Under the pieces are notes generated by a model. That model saw only the letters and a program-made list of their open reading frames with translations, was not told the DNA's origin and did no database searches. Position numbers and translations under genes: made by a program. DNA of 64,000 nucleotides, taken from assembly GCF_011386835.1 (NCBI RefSeq), contig NC_088801.1:23719224-23783223 (forward strand), given 5' to 3'. Shown here piece by piece: positions 12,506 through 25,127 of this stretch (position 1 is its first letter; the number at the start of each line of letters is the position of its first letter). The stretch is from Chrysemys picta bellii. Taxonomy: Eukaryota; Chordata; Testudines; Emydidae.

Positions 12506-13717
12506 ACCTTCCCAATGGAAAAGCTCGGGTTTTCCTTTGAAAACCGACATCTTGACACAACCGTGTTTGAATGAAACTTTCAAAGGAACAGTGTGGAACA
12601 GAAACAAATCTTGAAATCTCAAAAGTTGTCACAAAACAGTTATAGTCCTTTGGTCAGCTCCAGTGGTGATGTCCATTTTTATTACAGGACAGGCCATTTA
12701 AGGCCTAAACTCCAAACTGACAATTAGAGATACTGTTGACAAGCATTGAGCTAACTGTCCTTTTATTAGCCACCTCCATTAAAAAGCTGTTAAAAGACCA
12801 AGACTTGTAGGTAAGATAACAAAAATTAAACAATTACAGCAGGTGTTTTGGAGAGATGCTGATTATAACACCCTTGCCAAAGTGACAAAAAAGCTGATCG
12901 CTTAAGTTGTATGTAGCTTTTGTCTTCCTTTCGTGAGTGCATTTAGAGTATCCGATCCCGATCAGGGCCTTGGGTTCCATTGCAATATGCATAGTATAGG
13001 AAGGAATCTCTCATCGGAGTTTAAAGCAGCCCCTGCAGAAGGACAAGTTATGGCTCAATGAGCAAGTAATAGAGGTAACTGACATTCAGTGGGCCACAGT
13101 AATCCCTGGTATAGCTGTGCTTTTTGGAATGTGTGACAACTTGGCCAGTGCTGGTCGGGGGGGGGGGGGGGGGGGGAGGAAGGAGGGTCATTAAAAAGGG
13201 TTTAAAAATATTTCTTGCTCTCTTCAGAAAGTAATTTTTTTGGCTGGCTCTATAGTTTGTTGAGGGGGAAGAAAAGAGGGAAAAGAATCACACACTATTG
13301 TCCAAAAATGTTCCCTTTCCCCAATTTTGGACTGCTTTACCAGTGACGCCTTGAAGAAGAATATCACTCCTACCCTCCACTATCTCTCAGCTGGCTCTTT
13401 GCTAATTTCAGCATCCAGTTTTAAATTAATTTCCGAATTTTAAAATTCTCTAGGGACTTGCTCATGGACAGTTAGAGACATCTCCTCTATTTCTCCTCCT
13501 GCCACCCTAACCCCCATCTAGTCCTCTCTCCCCTTCCATCTCCTCCCACAGTCTTGCTGCCATGTGGGCCTCTGAAGCTTGTTACTTGGAATAACCTTCC
13601 TGTAGCTCTCCACATCCTCGACCTTTTTCCATCATATTGGAAATATTAGTATTAAACCCTCCCCTCTCCACTCAGTCTTTTCTCTCCTTGGCTTTGAGTC
13701 TGAACATAGAAATGGGA
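12506..13717. other. Non-genic stretch with a G run
   Basis: No gene recognised. A run of 20 G is at 13157-13176, a site where assembly or sequencing errors are likely. Confidence 0.5.
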
Positions 13718-13885
13718 GCCTGAAGCCGCTCAGTTCAAGCACCACCTCTGCCAAGTGACTTGAGGCCCTGAAACAATCATTGTCTGTTTCCCTATCTGTT
13801 TAATGGGAATAATACTTAACTAGCTCATGGTTGTGCTGTAAGGAATATTTAACATGTGTTAAGTGATAAATAATTATCCGTGTTA
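13718..13885 (+). repeat. MIR-like SINE relic
   Basis: Contains the MIR hallmark 'gtttccctatctgtttaatgggaataataCTTa' followed by 'gttgtgctgtaaggaatatttaacatgtgttaag'. These match the conserved core and 3' part of MIR/CORE-SINEs in forward orientation. It is strongly diverged. Confidence 0.7.
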
Positions 13886-14444
13886 TAGCGAAATGTCGTC
13901 TTATCAATTCAATTTCTATCCACTGCTGATTTCTGTAATATATACTTGCCTGCTGTCTGGTAGAAGTATTAAGTAAGTGATGTGAAGTGGTTTCCTTCTG
14001 GTGTGCCCCCCCCCCCCCAGATATTCCCCAGACTGGTTGATGGGGGTGCAGATGTTTATAAGAGCAGAGATAGATAGAGGTTAGTATCTACGAGCTTTTG
14101 AAGCCATATATTTTATAAATACAGTCAGAGGCTGTTGGAACAGTGAGAACCAGAAATGCTGAGTGCGTCTATAAGCATACAATGTGCTGGCTGCGTGGAT
14201 AGAGTAGTTTGACCAAAGAGAAACTTATCTATAGGTTGTGCTCTTTGTTGCTTAATATCCATCTCCATTCAGACCAATATTGCAGCAGCCTTATATACTG
14301 TGAATAAAAATTAGGTCCAGGGTAACTAATATTTGTGCATTTCTTCTGTCTTCTACTGCTGAACACGTTCTGGAAAGGTAATTGAGGAGCATGCCTTAAG
14401 AAGGAAAGTGATGAAACATCCTCCCAAACTACTTTTTCTGTTCT

Positions 14445-14550
14445 TTCTATTATTATTTATTATTTGTATTTCTGTAGAGCCGAGAAATCCTAGGAATGGA
14501 CCCCATTGTACTAGGCACTGTACGAATGCAGAACAAAAAGATGCTTTCTG
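14445..14550 (-). repeat. Ancient amniote repeat fragment
   Basis: Reads 'tattatttattatttgtatttctgtag...ggaccccattgtactaggcactgtac'. The phrase 'ccCCATTGTgCTAGgCaCTGTACAAAC' recurs at 26215-26330, 58085-58225 and 59320-59394. It marks an old interspersed family that in the last copy runs on into a MIR-like tail. The strand is assigned by the MIR-like orientation of that copy. Confidence 0.6.
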
Positions 14551-14654
14551 CCCCTCTCAATGACGAAAATGTAGCTGCTAGCATGCTGATTGTGTTGGGT
14601 TTGGTTAAGGCAATATCAGAGGGAGTCTTTAGTGTCCGTGCACAGAACTGATTT

Positions 14655-14930
14655 TTAATAATATAGCACCTTCCTGTTGTGCATTCCAAAGCACTTTCCA
14701 AACATTAATCCTGCCAACTGCCTGGTGAGTTTAGGGAAGTATTATCCCCATTTCACAGAAGGCACAGAGTGTAAAGCTGGTGGGAAATTTTTTCTGGAAA
14801 AGACTTTGTCTCTTGACCGTCTTTAGTTAAACGACTTGCTGAAGATCACTTGCTCAGGGAGTCTACAGCAAAGCCGGGAAAGAATCCAGATTGTGCGATT
14901 CATTGTTCTGTGCTTCAGTAGCAAGATCAT
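14655..14930 (-). repeat. MIR-like SINE relic
   Basis: Reads 'ataatatagcacctt...aaagcactttccaaacattaatcc...tattatccccatttcacag...cttgctgaagatcactt', which is the MIR core and tRNA-related part in reverse orientation. About 50 bp near 14780-14830 does not fit the consensus and may be a small insertion. Confidence 0.65.
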
Positions 14931-15680
14931 CCTCCCCTTTGAAGGGACTGATCCTGAGAGACACTGGGGCCTGATATTTTGCCTTTCTTCCTCAGTTCTG
15001 TTTGTCAATTTCTTAATTAAAATCACTCAAGATATTAAACTCGCCCTCCTCTTACAATCCTGGGGCTTTTATGAAAACATTGCTCTTGTTTGCCAGCTGG
15101 GTTTTCTTTCCCAGCCCTACTGTACTCTGTTTTATTATCTGTCAGAATGTTGCATTGGGAGGCAAACTAAACACATGGGAACAAGCTAAAACAATAAAAG
15201 TGTTTTTCATAGTGGCTGGTTTTAATTTCAAAAGGGGAGTCTCAGTTACCTATTCTATAATGCTTCACTTAATCTCAGGTATTTCAGGTAGATTAATAGC
15301 ATGCTGTAGTATGTCCAGTGTGAAATCAGTGATGCGGTATGTTACCTTGGATGCAATAGGTACAAGGTACAAACTTCAGTTAGCAAAAGTTTCTTGTTTG
15401 TCTCTCCCTTGCATTTTAATTCATACCTTTGGTAAATTTTAAACACCCTTAGCAAATCTGGCAGGGTTTCTAATACAACTGCAAAATTCCTGTAAAATAC
15501 CTGTTTACATTGAAAATGGGAATCATTTATATTTTGTAAACTTGCAGTGAAGTGCTATGAACATTTATCTAAGCATATACTAAAAAATTCAGAATGTTTT
15601 ATTTTTAAAGTAGTATTTCATCAAATACAAATACAAGACAAAGTACTGTGTAGCTTTCACCTGTCTATCTAAGGTACTTA

Positions 15681-15880
15681 TGTGGCCTTTATTGCCATAG
15701 TATCTTAGCACCTCACAGTCTTTGCAACACCCATGTAAGGCAGGGAAGTTCTATTACCCCCATTTTACAGAGGCTAAGGGACTTGGCCATGGTCACACAG
15801 GAAATCTGTAAGCAAAAAAGAAACTGAGCCCCAGTCTTCTGAGTCCTCAGCTAACACTCTAACCACTGAACTATCCTTTT
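15681..15880 (-). repeat. MIR-like SINE relic
   Basis: Shows 'tattgccatagtatcttagcacctcac...attacccccattttacagag...ggccatggtcacacag...ccagtcttctgagtcc...actctaaccactgaactat'. This is nearly full length for a MIR-like SINE, in reverse orientation. Confidence 0.8.
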
Positions 15881-16759
15881 TGTCAGATTTTCCCCTCCCC
15901 CCTTTTTCTTTGAACATCAGAGGGGAAACTGGAAACTATTCAAAACAGACATTTTCAGAAGGATAGTGGGTCTGTCAGCTTTAGACCATGTGAGTCCAAG
16001 TGCTGTTTTGGTTACACAACAGTAAACACATTGTTCTCAAAAGGGTTGCATTGGTGTAACTCTGAGGAGAATTTGGCCAATCAAATCTGCAACGTTCAAA
16101 GAATAGGAAAAAAATGGTAATAAAAAGGTGTGATGTCAATTTTTCATAATATAGGCAGATATGAACTTGTATAGACACAGTTTGGCCACCATAGCATAGA
16201 CATGCATATATAATCATAATTGGTCTAATTACATAAGTAGTATCAGGAAGTAAAGTATTGAAATGTAAGATATGATGGGGATTTGTCAGTAAATGAAGCC
16301 TCATTTTGTTGTACACTTTGTCTCTCTAAAATGGGGAGAGAATTTATCTGGATTAGATTAATCTGCATTCTCTCTAGAATCAATTAATTTTTCAGAATTG
16401 TACTGGTTTGGAGTGTTTGATGTTACTTGTTATCTGCCTAGGACTGGATTGAAACTATCAAATTCTTATTACAACAGCTGGATCATAACAAAGCTATTCA
16501 GTGAATTAGTAAATCATTGCTTTGCAAACCACCGTAATTGCAGCAGTTGTATAGTTTGATCTTAACAGTGTTAGAGTAGCTATTACAAACTTTTGGAGCA
16601 ATGCTAACCTTATCTCTCCACTTCCCTCCCCACCAAGGAATAATCCAACACCACACCTCACTCTCCACTGGCTTACACAAATTTTACAATGATCTATATT
16701 CATACTGGTGAGAATCATGTCTTTGAAATCAGTGTGTGAGGACAATCAGGTCCCCAAAG

Positions 16760-16890
16760 TGTGGGATTTTTGAAGGTGCTCAACACTGGCCCCACTCTAT
16801 ATGTATTAAAGCCAATGGTAAAACTCCTGTTGACTTCAGGGGGAGCCTGAGTTAGGCCAATGCTTAGTACTTTTGGAAATCATACCCAAG
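16760..16890. repeat. 'tgaaGGTGCTCAAC' palindromic repeat copy
   Basis: Contains 'gggatttttgaaggtgctcaacactggcccc...actcctgttgacttcaggggga...cttttggaaatc'. It is another copy of the family seen at 7585-7655 and 43360-43475, with its two halves roughly complementary. Confidence 0.55.
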
Positions 16891-17177
16891 GTGTCTAAAA
16901 TCACTGTATTACCATCACAATAGTGATATGCTATTCTGGCTTTTTGAGTAGACATCCTGTGTGTAGACATGCAGCCAGCCTGCCTGTGCACCTGTGTCTG
17001 AACCATGATGCCTGGCCCTCCATTTTAGGACAATAATAGTTTTGGTTTCTTGAATACCACTATTCAAAACCACACACACTAAAAATTATATTTTGCACCT
17101 GCTCTATGTACCAGTTTATATTTGCTGCGTTGAAATAATTTTAAGATTAATAGAACAATTTATTGTCATATAGGTTG

Positions 17178-17305
17178 TTTTGCAACTGGGAAAACTGAGA
17201 TACTAATAAATTGGAATGGCAAACCCAAGATCACACAGTGAAGTAGCAACACATCAAGTGATACAGTCCTGGAGTTCTGATTCTCTGTCTAATCACTAGA
17301 ATTTA
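17178..17305 (-). repeat. MIR-like SINE tail
   Basis: Diverged text 'aaactgagatac...cccaagatcacacagtgaagtagc...gtcctggagttctgattctctgtctaatcact' matches the tRNA-related half of a MIR-like SINE in reverse orientation. Confidence 0.6.
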
Positions 17306-20155
17306 ACTCAAGACATAAAATAAACGAGTTATGGTTCAGGGCCAAAATGCCATTCCTTTGTGTTGTGGGATCTTTATGACACTATGGCATATGATCTATA
17401 TACTAGGAACAATAGGACAAATTAAGGACAATTTTGACTTCAAATTTTCTTGATCTCTCGGGGATAAAACTTAATACTTGCCTTCACTCTAACACACTTT
17501 TTGTGGTTTAATTTAAATGATGATTTTTATGGTGAAATGTATTTATCTGCCAACCTTTTATTTAGTATGTACAATTTAAAGAAGCATCAAGTCTCTGGCT
17601 ATATCTGTATCTATAGATACAAGGTAGTTTACCTACTTAGATTGGATACCTAAGAGCTTGTAAACAAATCCATAAATTTGTCATGTTGATTATAGTGTTG
17701 GCAAACACAATGGTTGATCATGTTATAAATGTTTATCAACACCCGCACTCACCCACCTGCTAAGAGGTGCTACGCTTTAATGAAATTGTTTGAATATCAA
17801 GGCTGGTTGCTAAGATACAATGTTCTCGTTACTAGGGTTCTGATGCTTACGGACTTCTGTTATCAAATAATGATTAGAGATGTGCTAACCTCAAGGTGCT
17901 CAGTGCAGTGAAAGGTTTACTGAGCCACAAATTAGTAAACTGTCTGCCTGAGCAGACACTTACAGAAGGAGCACATGTGCATCAAACTTACAGAGCTGAC
18001 ATTTTTAAAGAAGACAAGATCTGGCAGTGTAAATGTTCCCATATATGATGAAAGACTGTCACAGGAAATGTTTACATGATCTGTTGCCTAGCACAATGTC
18101 TTCGTGCCATTTTTTCCAACTTAGAATAACAGTGAAAACCCAAAGTCAAATAATTGCTTTTTTTCTCCCCTACTAAAAATGTCTCCCAACATCCATGTCT
18201 TGCATTTTGCAAATAGTGAATTCCTGTTTTCTGCAGGCAATAAGATGAAGGAAACAAAGATTTGAAAGAAAATGAGCAGGAAGAGGATTTTGTAGGCAAA
18301 AGATCACATTTCTAGATAATGCAATAAATTCAAGGTCAGGAGTTTTATTGATGTATATACACCACTAGATGTTAAAGAAGAGAAACGCATCAAATATTGA
18401 TATAATTTCTTTTTAATTTAGGTGCTCTAAGCCCTCTGATTTGCTAATGCACTTCATACGATGGTATAAATATTGTACTTCATTTTGTTCTTTTTAACAA
18501 GCATATTTCAGTGTTATTAATCATCAAAGAAAATAATGAATAGCACAATACAGGTGTGATCAAAAGGATTTTGTTCGCACTGCTGAAATGGTAAGTAATC
18601 TTTAAGTGTAATTGTTGATCTCATTATTGAATTAAGGCTCAAGCAGTATTTACAGTACCTGCATTAGCATGAATTTGAGTTTGAAGCCAGTTCAACTGAA
18701 ATAATCTAAATTGTAAGCAGGGTTCATGTCAGCCTGTGGGACTGGATATATATTTACATCATCAGTAATTGTTTGTTTCAGTGCTGGATATGTTCTTCTA
18801 CTTGTCCTGCAGCATCCAGTTGCTGCCACTTCACAAGATGCTCTTATTAATACAACCACAAATCTGTTGGCATAGCTGCTAGATATGGTAGATAACATTC
18901 AAATAGTGTAAATGCAGAAGACATCAGTAGACGTATACTGCGGTTGTGATCAATAAAATTAAAAAATACAATTCAGATAAATTCATACTTTATCAAATGA
19001 TACATGTGTGTATACTATACACCCAGTTCTTAACATAACCATGTTCTATCTGCAAGTGAGGTGTGGATGTACATACAAATATTCCATCTACAGAAGATGC
19101 ATTTATGTCATTACAATCATGATAGTTTGGTATGCATCAGTGCTACCAATTTTGAATGCCAGTTGCAATAACTCCAAGAATGATTTACCCAGCTCTAAGA
19201 ATTCCATATATATGAAATCTAGCCTGATGCAGAGGGTCTACACAAACACTTCTATACCACTTAAATTATGTAGTGGAGTGCATAGGGTTGGGGTTACCAG
19301 TGAATTAGCACATAGGGGGACTCCATGTACTCTTGCCCCATATTATGCAGAGAATGGAAATGAGAGGTGGTAAGAGGTTACAGGACCACAATTGTGTTCT
19401 AGCCACTAGATCCACATCTCATGAGGTGCGGAGTAGCTAGTCATTATTTCCAAGGCTATGCGAGGGCAAAGGGATTGTACTGTAGCTCTGGGTCCTCACC
19501 CAAGGACAGTAGATTTCATCTCCTGAACCTTACCACCTGTACTTCATTCACAATAAGATAGAGTATGCCTGATTTTGTGACTGAACTTAATCTTACCCTG
19601 AGTGAGTAATGGTCATTTCTGAAGGGTCCACATTTACTACACCATGGGGTGTGTGTGTTCCATGGTATTCAAGAAAAATATAGACAATACTTTTGTAAAT
19701 GACATTGTTTCAATAAAAATAGCTTTTTCCTCCTGCTGTGCCCAGTAAGCTCAGGATATAAATGTTCACAGTTGCATCTGAATACAGATGTATCTAACTG
19801 ACTTGTAATTCAGATACTATCAAGCCATGCATACCTACCTGTCCATATGGGATAGTGTGGACACTTTATCTACAGCAGCTGTTGTCTAAGTTGGGGTGTG
19901 TGTGAAAGGGAAGCTTTTCTCTAAATTTATGTTGTAGTGAGTGATTTGCTTTGCATTAGATTATGTTGGGATATACTGTGTCATGACCTGGTATAACCCA
20001 ACTTAATGCAACACACATGTTTGTATTGTATTGCACATTTAAAAAAATGTCTCTGAGAAGCTTAGGAGCAGGTGATTTCTGTAGATGGAAGATACTTACC
20101 CAGTGATATTTCCTACCAGCAAAAATTAAGGAGTATATAAAACTTCCAAAACAGA
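17306..20155. other. Non-genic stretch, nothing recognised
   Basis: AT-rich unique-looking sequence. The 121-codon frame at 19008-19373 has no domain-like features and I take it as chance. Confidence 0.5.
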
Positions 20156-20164
20156 AAATGATAG

Positions 20165-20372
20165 ATGGAGTAAAATTTTCAAAAGCCCCTAAATTACTTA
20201 AGAGCCTAAATCCCACTTGGGTTTGAAGCCTGGTTCTGTGGCCCGGCAAGAGGGCGGGGAGAGACACCTACTCTGTTTTTAGCACTGCAGTGCAAGCCCA
20301 AATCGGGTGACCTGCGTGCTCTGAGACTCGCTGCTGTTAGGTGTGGTTTTTTGGGTCAGTGTAGACATACCC
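20165..20372. repeat. Repeat mosaic ending in a MITE half
   Basis: 20270-20372 ('agcactgcagtgcaagcccaaatcgggtgacctgcg...tttttgggtcagtgtagacatacccata') matches the right half of the MITE at 12121-12367, including its end GTGTAGACATACCC. The left part (20165-20215, 'caaaagcccctaaattacttaag') belongs to the short 'cctaaattaggc' repeat group. Confidence 0.6.
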
Positions 20373-20639
20373 ATAGAGACATTTTAAAATGTCAACTGTG
20401 ACAAGTTATCTTGCATTCACTAATGTATGGCAGGAGCAACTCTGTTCAGGCCAGTGGAAATACTCAGGTATAAAACCAGTGCGAGTGAGATCTGAATAGA
20501 GTGACTGGTATCTAGAAATAAAGCATTATGCAAGAAACTCACACTGGAAAGCTTTGAATTATTATTTTCCTTTTTAAATCTGAGTGATCAGTTCCCTTTT
20601 TGGAAACTAACTCCATAGGAATGTAGGCAGAAGTATAAG

Positions 20640-20830
20640 GCCCAAAACTTAGGCCCCTATAACTGAAATGAGGTACACAGATCTAAATTTGGGAGCTCAG
20701 ATAGGCACTTAGGCCAATATTTTTTGAAAATAGGAGCCTGAATTTAGGCTGCTAAACTCATAGTTAGGTACCTAAACAAATAGCCCACTTTTGAAAAGCG
20801 CTGAGCCCCCAGCAGCTCCCATGGATTTCA
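20640..20830. repeat. 'ttaggcacctaaa / ggtgctgagc' repeat
   Basis: Reads 'aggcccctataac...agcctgaatttaggctgctaaactcat...ttaggtacctaaacaaatagccc...gaaaagcgctgagcccccagcagctcccat'. It is the longest copy of this old family in the window. Confidence 0.65.
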
Positions 20831-20999
20831 GTGCGTTTCTGCATTGGCACAGAGGTCTGCTTGCACAAATGCAATTACAGGATTGGGGTGTGTGAATGTA
20901 AATATTACACACACACACACTATTATGTTAAAAGAACATTATTCAGGTTGCAAAATTAAGCTAGTTAAGTTAAAGTTAGGAAATGCCAGCGTTAAGGTT

Positions 21000-21120
21000 G
21001 CCTGAAATTTCTTGGAATTGGTTTCAATCAAACTTGGAATCTTTTTTTTTTTTTTTTTTTTTTCTTCAAATTTTCAGATCTTCCAGAAAATGGAAAAATT
21101 AGTTATGCTCACAGCTCTAG
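21000..21120. repeat. T-rich dispersed repeat ending 'gctctag'
   Basis: Contains a 22-T run at 21042-21063 followed by 'ttttcagatcttccagaaaatgg...cacagctctag'. Similar A/T-rich 'gaaaaaT...' blocks ending at 'cagctctag' occur at 28200-28552, and a related block is at 24950-25110. Confidence 0.4.
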
Positions 21121-24100
21121 CCACTTGTAGCTCAGAGTTGGGATTTGCTGAAGTTTAGGATTGGAATAGCAATCCCTAAATACTTCTGCGAGTGACTGGG
21201 AGGAGGCAAATAGCATGGTGACTTGCCAGCCTTTTTAAAAAATAAAGGTGTGTGTATGTATGTATGTAAAAACACCTCCTACAGTTTTCCTCACTTGTGG
21301 TGATCAACCCTAGCAACCCTACAGTATATTCTCATCCCCCTTTGGCTGGTTGTGAACATCTCTCCTGTAAGGGAAAATAAAGCTGCTAGTTTTGCGCACA
21401 CGCTTCTAAAACTATGGCAAGAAATACTGAAATATAAAACAAGGGCACCTTGGGATGAATGCTTTATGAGCTCAGCCTGTTATCGGCTCCCTTATAATCA
21501 CACTTGCGCTTCTCCTGCCTTTTTTTTATGTACACCTGTAGCTTGTTGACAATACACTTGATCATGTGTGAGGTGCCCAGATTCGTAGCTAATGTTATTA
21601 AAAATGGTGTGCTCTCATTCTTGGGAAGGGGTTTCTTTATCGCTCTCTAAATACAGAAACAAAGCAACACACCTAAACTGGCAAATAGAACCCATGCAGT
21701 ATGAAAAAAAATAACCACCTTTAAGCAGATCTCACCCAGGCTCGTGTTTTATAGCTCCGTGCTCTAACCTTAGTCCATTACACATGGGGGTGGTGTAAAT
21801 TTGAGGGTCAGTGAAGACTGGATTTTCCCAGTAAATCACATGTACAGAACTACATGTGTTTAAATACCTTTGAGGAGGCCCAATATGATGTAGCTCGGAG
21901 GTGGGGGGGGGAGACTTGTATGCCTTTTAAAGGGGCTGTCTATTTATGTGCCTCCTGCATTATACATTACATATAGCAGAATGTGCCTCACCATCCTTGA
22001 TGTCATAGCAATTTCAGTAAAATAAAAATTAAGAAAAAAAGTGAAATGTGGTGGTAACAGCCTCTCAACTGTGACATGGACAGGGTTCTGGTATGCTCTG
22101 ACTTAGATATCTATCACAGAGATCTCAACAAAAATATTAAGAAGGGGAGCAAATACTCAGCTTTTTTATTATATGAAAATAGACAGATCTGGAAATGGAC
22201 AGTACTGTAAAATTTTCACGAATTGACATTCCAAAATGGTGATCATTTAAAATCAGGTTCTTTGTTGGTATAAACTATACATTTAGGTTGTTTGCCTGTG
22301 AGGGGTAATCTGTTTCATGCTGTTTTTTGGAACTGGTTATTCTTTTAATTTTGTTACTCATCATTTGTATGCTTCTATAGTAATGAGTTAGGCCATAGTT
22401 GTTTCATTCTGGCTTAAAGAGGTGTCAAGTTACATTTGCCTCCAAATTTAGATTTATAGAAAGACTTTGGTGAAACCAGAGTGCTACAGAGATGTGGCCG
22501 TGATTTTTTTTTTTCAATTAAAATGATCTTTAAAGCAAATAAATATTTTCCTGAGAGTGCCCTGCATATTGGATAATGATGGGGGATAAGAATCTGAAAC
22601 TGATATTGAGTAGAAAACAATTGTCCACACACAATGAAACTATTGCTTCAATAGTTGTAAGGTTTCTGTCACCAGCATACATAAGCAACTTCTAAGGTCC
22701 CAATCTTTCAGAGTCACTTTAAAGGGGGCAATAGCTAGAAAGAGGGAGCACAAGGAGGTAGTGGCTATCTTTCAAAAATTTTAGTTGGGGTTGGGAAAAG
22801 CTCATTGTTCTACTACAGTCACAGGGGAAGTTTGGTATAGGGCAGAATGAAAGGGAATTCTTCCAGTTAGTGTGTGCGTGTGTGCCATGGCTTCCTCTGG
22901 ACCTTCAGACCTGGATAATGACTTCCCTGCAGTGGAATAGCTGAGCTTTAGCACTCCTTTTTCTAACAGCCCATTTCCCCTCTCTATCCAGGTCGTTCTG
23001 AATGGGTTCAGTCCCTATCCTGTCCTCAGCAGAGCACATACCCTGACCTTGTGTTCAAACTTGCCCCCTTTGTGGAGTGCGGTGTCAATGGTGACTTCAA
23101 AACAATGACAAAATGCAAACCCCTTTATTGTCTAGACTTCTTATTTCTCTACAAGCCTCTCCTTTATCCAGCAAGCCCTTTTTCCCCTCCGCACCACCTC
23201 TTTTCTTAGATCCTGTTCTCCTCGTCCCCAAACCCTCCCCATGTTTTGTTGCTGCTCTTCTCCCACAGACCGCTTCTGTGCTCCTTTCAGTTGATGATGT
23301 GATCATGGACATTCTACCTGCTTGCAGTTAGTCCAGGGCAGGAGGGCTTGTGACACCTTCAGCTGTTACTCCAGTAGTGAGGAGATGATTGGTGACGTTA
23401 GTATCTCATAACAGAATTCTCTCCAAACGTGTGTGCCACTGAGGGCATAAATGTGCCAAGTTTTCAGAACATGACAATGTTTAAAAAGGTTTACTTCCCT
23501 GAATAAATTGGACACTTCTATCCCATCCCCTTGTTATACTGGTGCTTGAAAATGGGTTCTAAATGGAGGTGTAATGCTGCTTATTGATGGAGACAATTTC
23601 ACTGCTCTTTATGATACTATAATACCCAAATGTGAAATAATCTTAGCTAACCCTCACCATAAAATATATTTTAAGTGTGTTTTATAGGAAACTACTGAGT
23701 TGGAATGAGCATAGCACGTAGTGTTGCTTTGTATACTAATTATCTACATCAATGGATGTGTGAGTGGGTTCAGAATGCTGTACCTGCTGTGGTGAACAAC
23801 TTGCTCCTAGTCATAGAATATATGCTTCCTGTGGGCACCTGACTGTTCTGTGCATCACATCACATTGAGTTATGTCATATTATGTCACATCACAGATGAG
23901 ATATGACCCAATGTAACCTGACACAGTGCAATGCCAGCACTATATTGGATCAGAGATCCAGAGAACCCAGCAGTTGTATGTTGTCAAGGACAGTAAAATA
24001 CAGACTGGCTATCCAGGAAATCCAGGTATTCCAATTTGCCAATGAGCCTGCATATTTGTAAAGCGTTTGGCACATCTCTGTGGGATATAAATACAAGCCT

Positions 24101-24738
24101 TTTTCTGCGTGCATGTGTGTGTTTATGATACTTGTCTTTTGGGAAATAATAATCTTCCTACTTCTTAATCTAAATTGAAGTGCAATGAGTATACCAATAA
24201 GACACATTACAACCAAGTAAATTCTCTTTGTATTAATAATATACTCCTTAAGATTTTTCTTTCTTTCGACTGTGTGATGTAGTCTAGAGAAAACTGCTAC
24301 ATTTATAAACGTCCTGATAAAATTTTAATTAAAACCCCCTTACCTTTGAATTTGGAGTAAGGAGGATATAAACAATACCAGGAATATTGAGCCTAACTGA
24401 AATATTCCTTAAAACTTGTTACCTGAAGGTAACCATATGTGAACTTTATATTGATTGACCATCTTAATTTTAGTTTAAACAGAGTGACAAAAAACACTTT
24501 TTTGTCACAAAATGAGCAGGGTACAGTTAGGTGTACTTATTATTTTGAAGAGAGTGTCTAAGCAGAGCTGGCCTGAGGCCATAGAAGACCTTCAGTGAAC
24601 AATTCACCAAGTTTTAAGCCTGCTTCCACCAGGGAGTCCTATGTGGTGCTGACACTGTCTACACAAAATTTGGACTCCTGTAGGAAGTGGGGTTTATGAT
24701 TCCATTGGATTCACTTTGAAGCTGTGCCCCAGCAAGGA
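21121..24738. other. Non-genic stretch, nothing recognised
   Basis: No gene or confident repeat in 3.6 kb. The overlapping frames at 23097-23331 lie in a C/T-rich tract and read as low complexity. Confidence 0.5.
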
Positions 24739-24792
24739 GTTAGGGGACTATGGTGGTTAGGGGACAGCAGCCTACCCCTACCCCTACCCCTA
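24739..24792. repeat. GTTAGGGG / CCCCTAAC fold-back simple repeat
   Basis: GTTAGGGG occurs at 24739-24746 and 24756-24763. It is followed at 24771-24792 by CTACCCCTACCCCTACCCCTA and AC. The two sides are complementary. The unit resembles, but is not, the vertebrate telomere repeat. Confidence 0.8.
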
Positions 24793-24949
24793 ACTGACTC
24801 TGGGAAGGAAACCCTGCTGCCTCTACCCCTACTACAGGGGTATATCCAGGATCTGCAAGAGTTAAACTGCCTTTGTTATCAGGTAAATCTTGCTAAGCTA
24901 CAGATTAGGACCTATGTAATCTGCCTAGTAGAGCAGGCGGGAACATGAA

Positions 24950-25110
24950 AATCTGTTTTTTGGGGGGGGGAAATGGAAATTGTGAAGTTTTCATTTTGAA
25001 GTGTTCTACGTGGGTTCATTTTTGTCTTTAAAAATGACTTTTTTTGCAGAAAATGAAAAATGATGAAATGTCCATTATTTTTAAGAAGCTTGCTTTTTGA
25101 AAAACCCGCA
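24950..25110. repeat. A/T-rich 'gaaaat' dispersed repeat
   Basis: Reads 'ttttgggggggggaaatggaaattgtgaagttttcattttgaag...gcagaaaatgaaaaatgatgaaatg'. It resembles the block at 28200-28552 in composition and phrases. Confidence 0.4.
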
Positions 25111-25127
25111 AACTACTTGTAATGGAA

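Noticed and set aside
14836..15442. Two overlapping plus-strand open frames of 117 and 123 codons
   Set aside because: The first starts inside a MIR-like SINE and the two use different frames of the same DNA. There is no splice or domain support.
24771..24792. Interstitial telomere sequence
   Set aside because: The unit is CCCCTA-like, not an exact run of CCCTAA, and only about three units exist.
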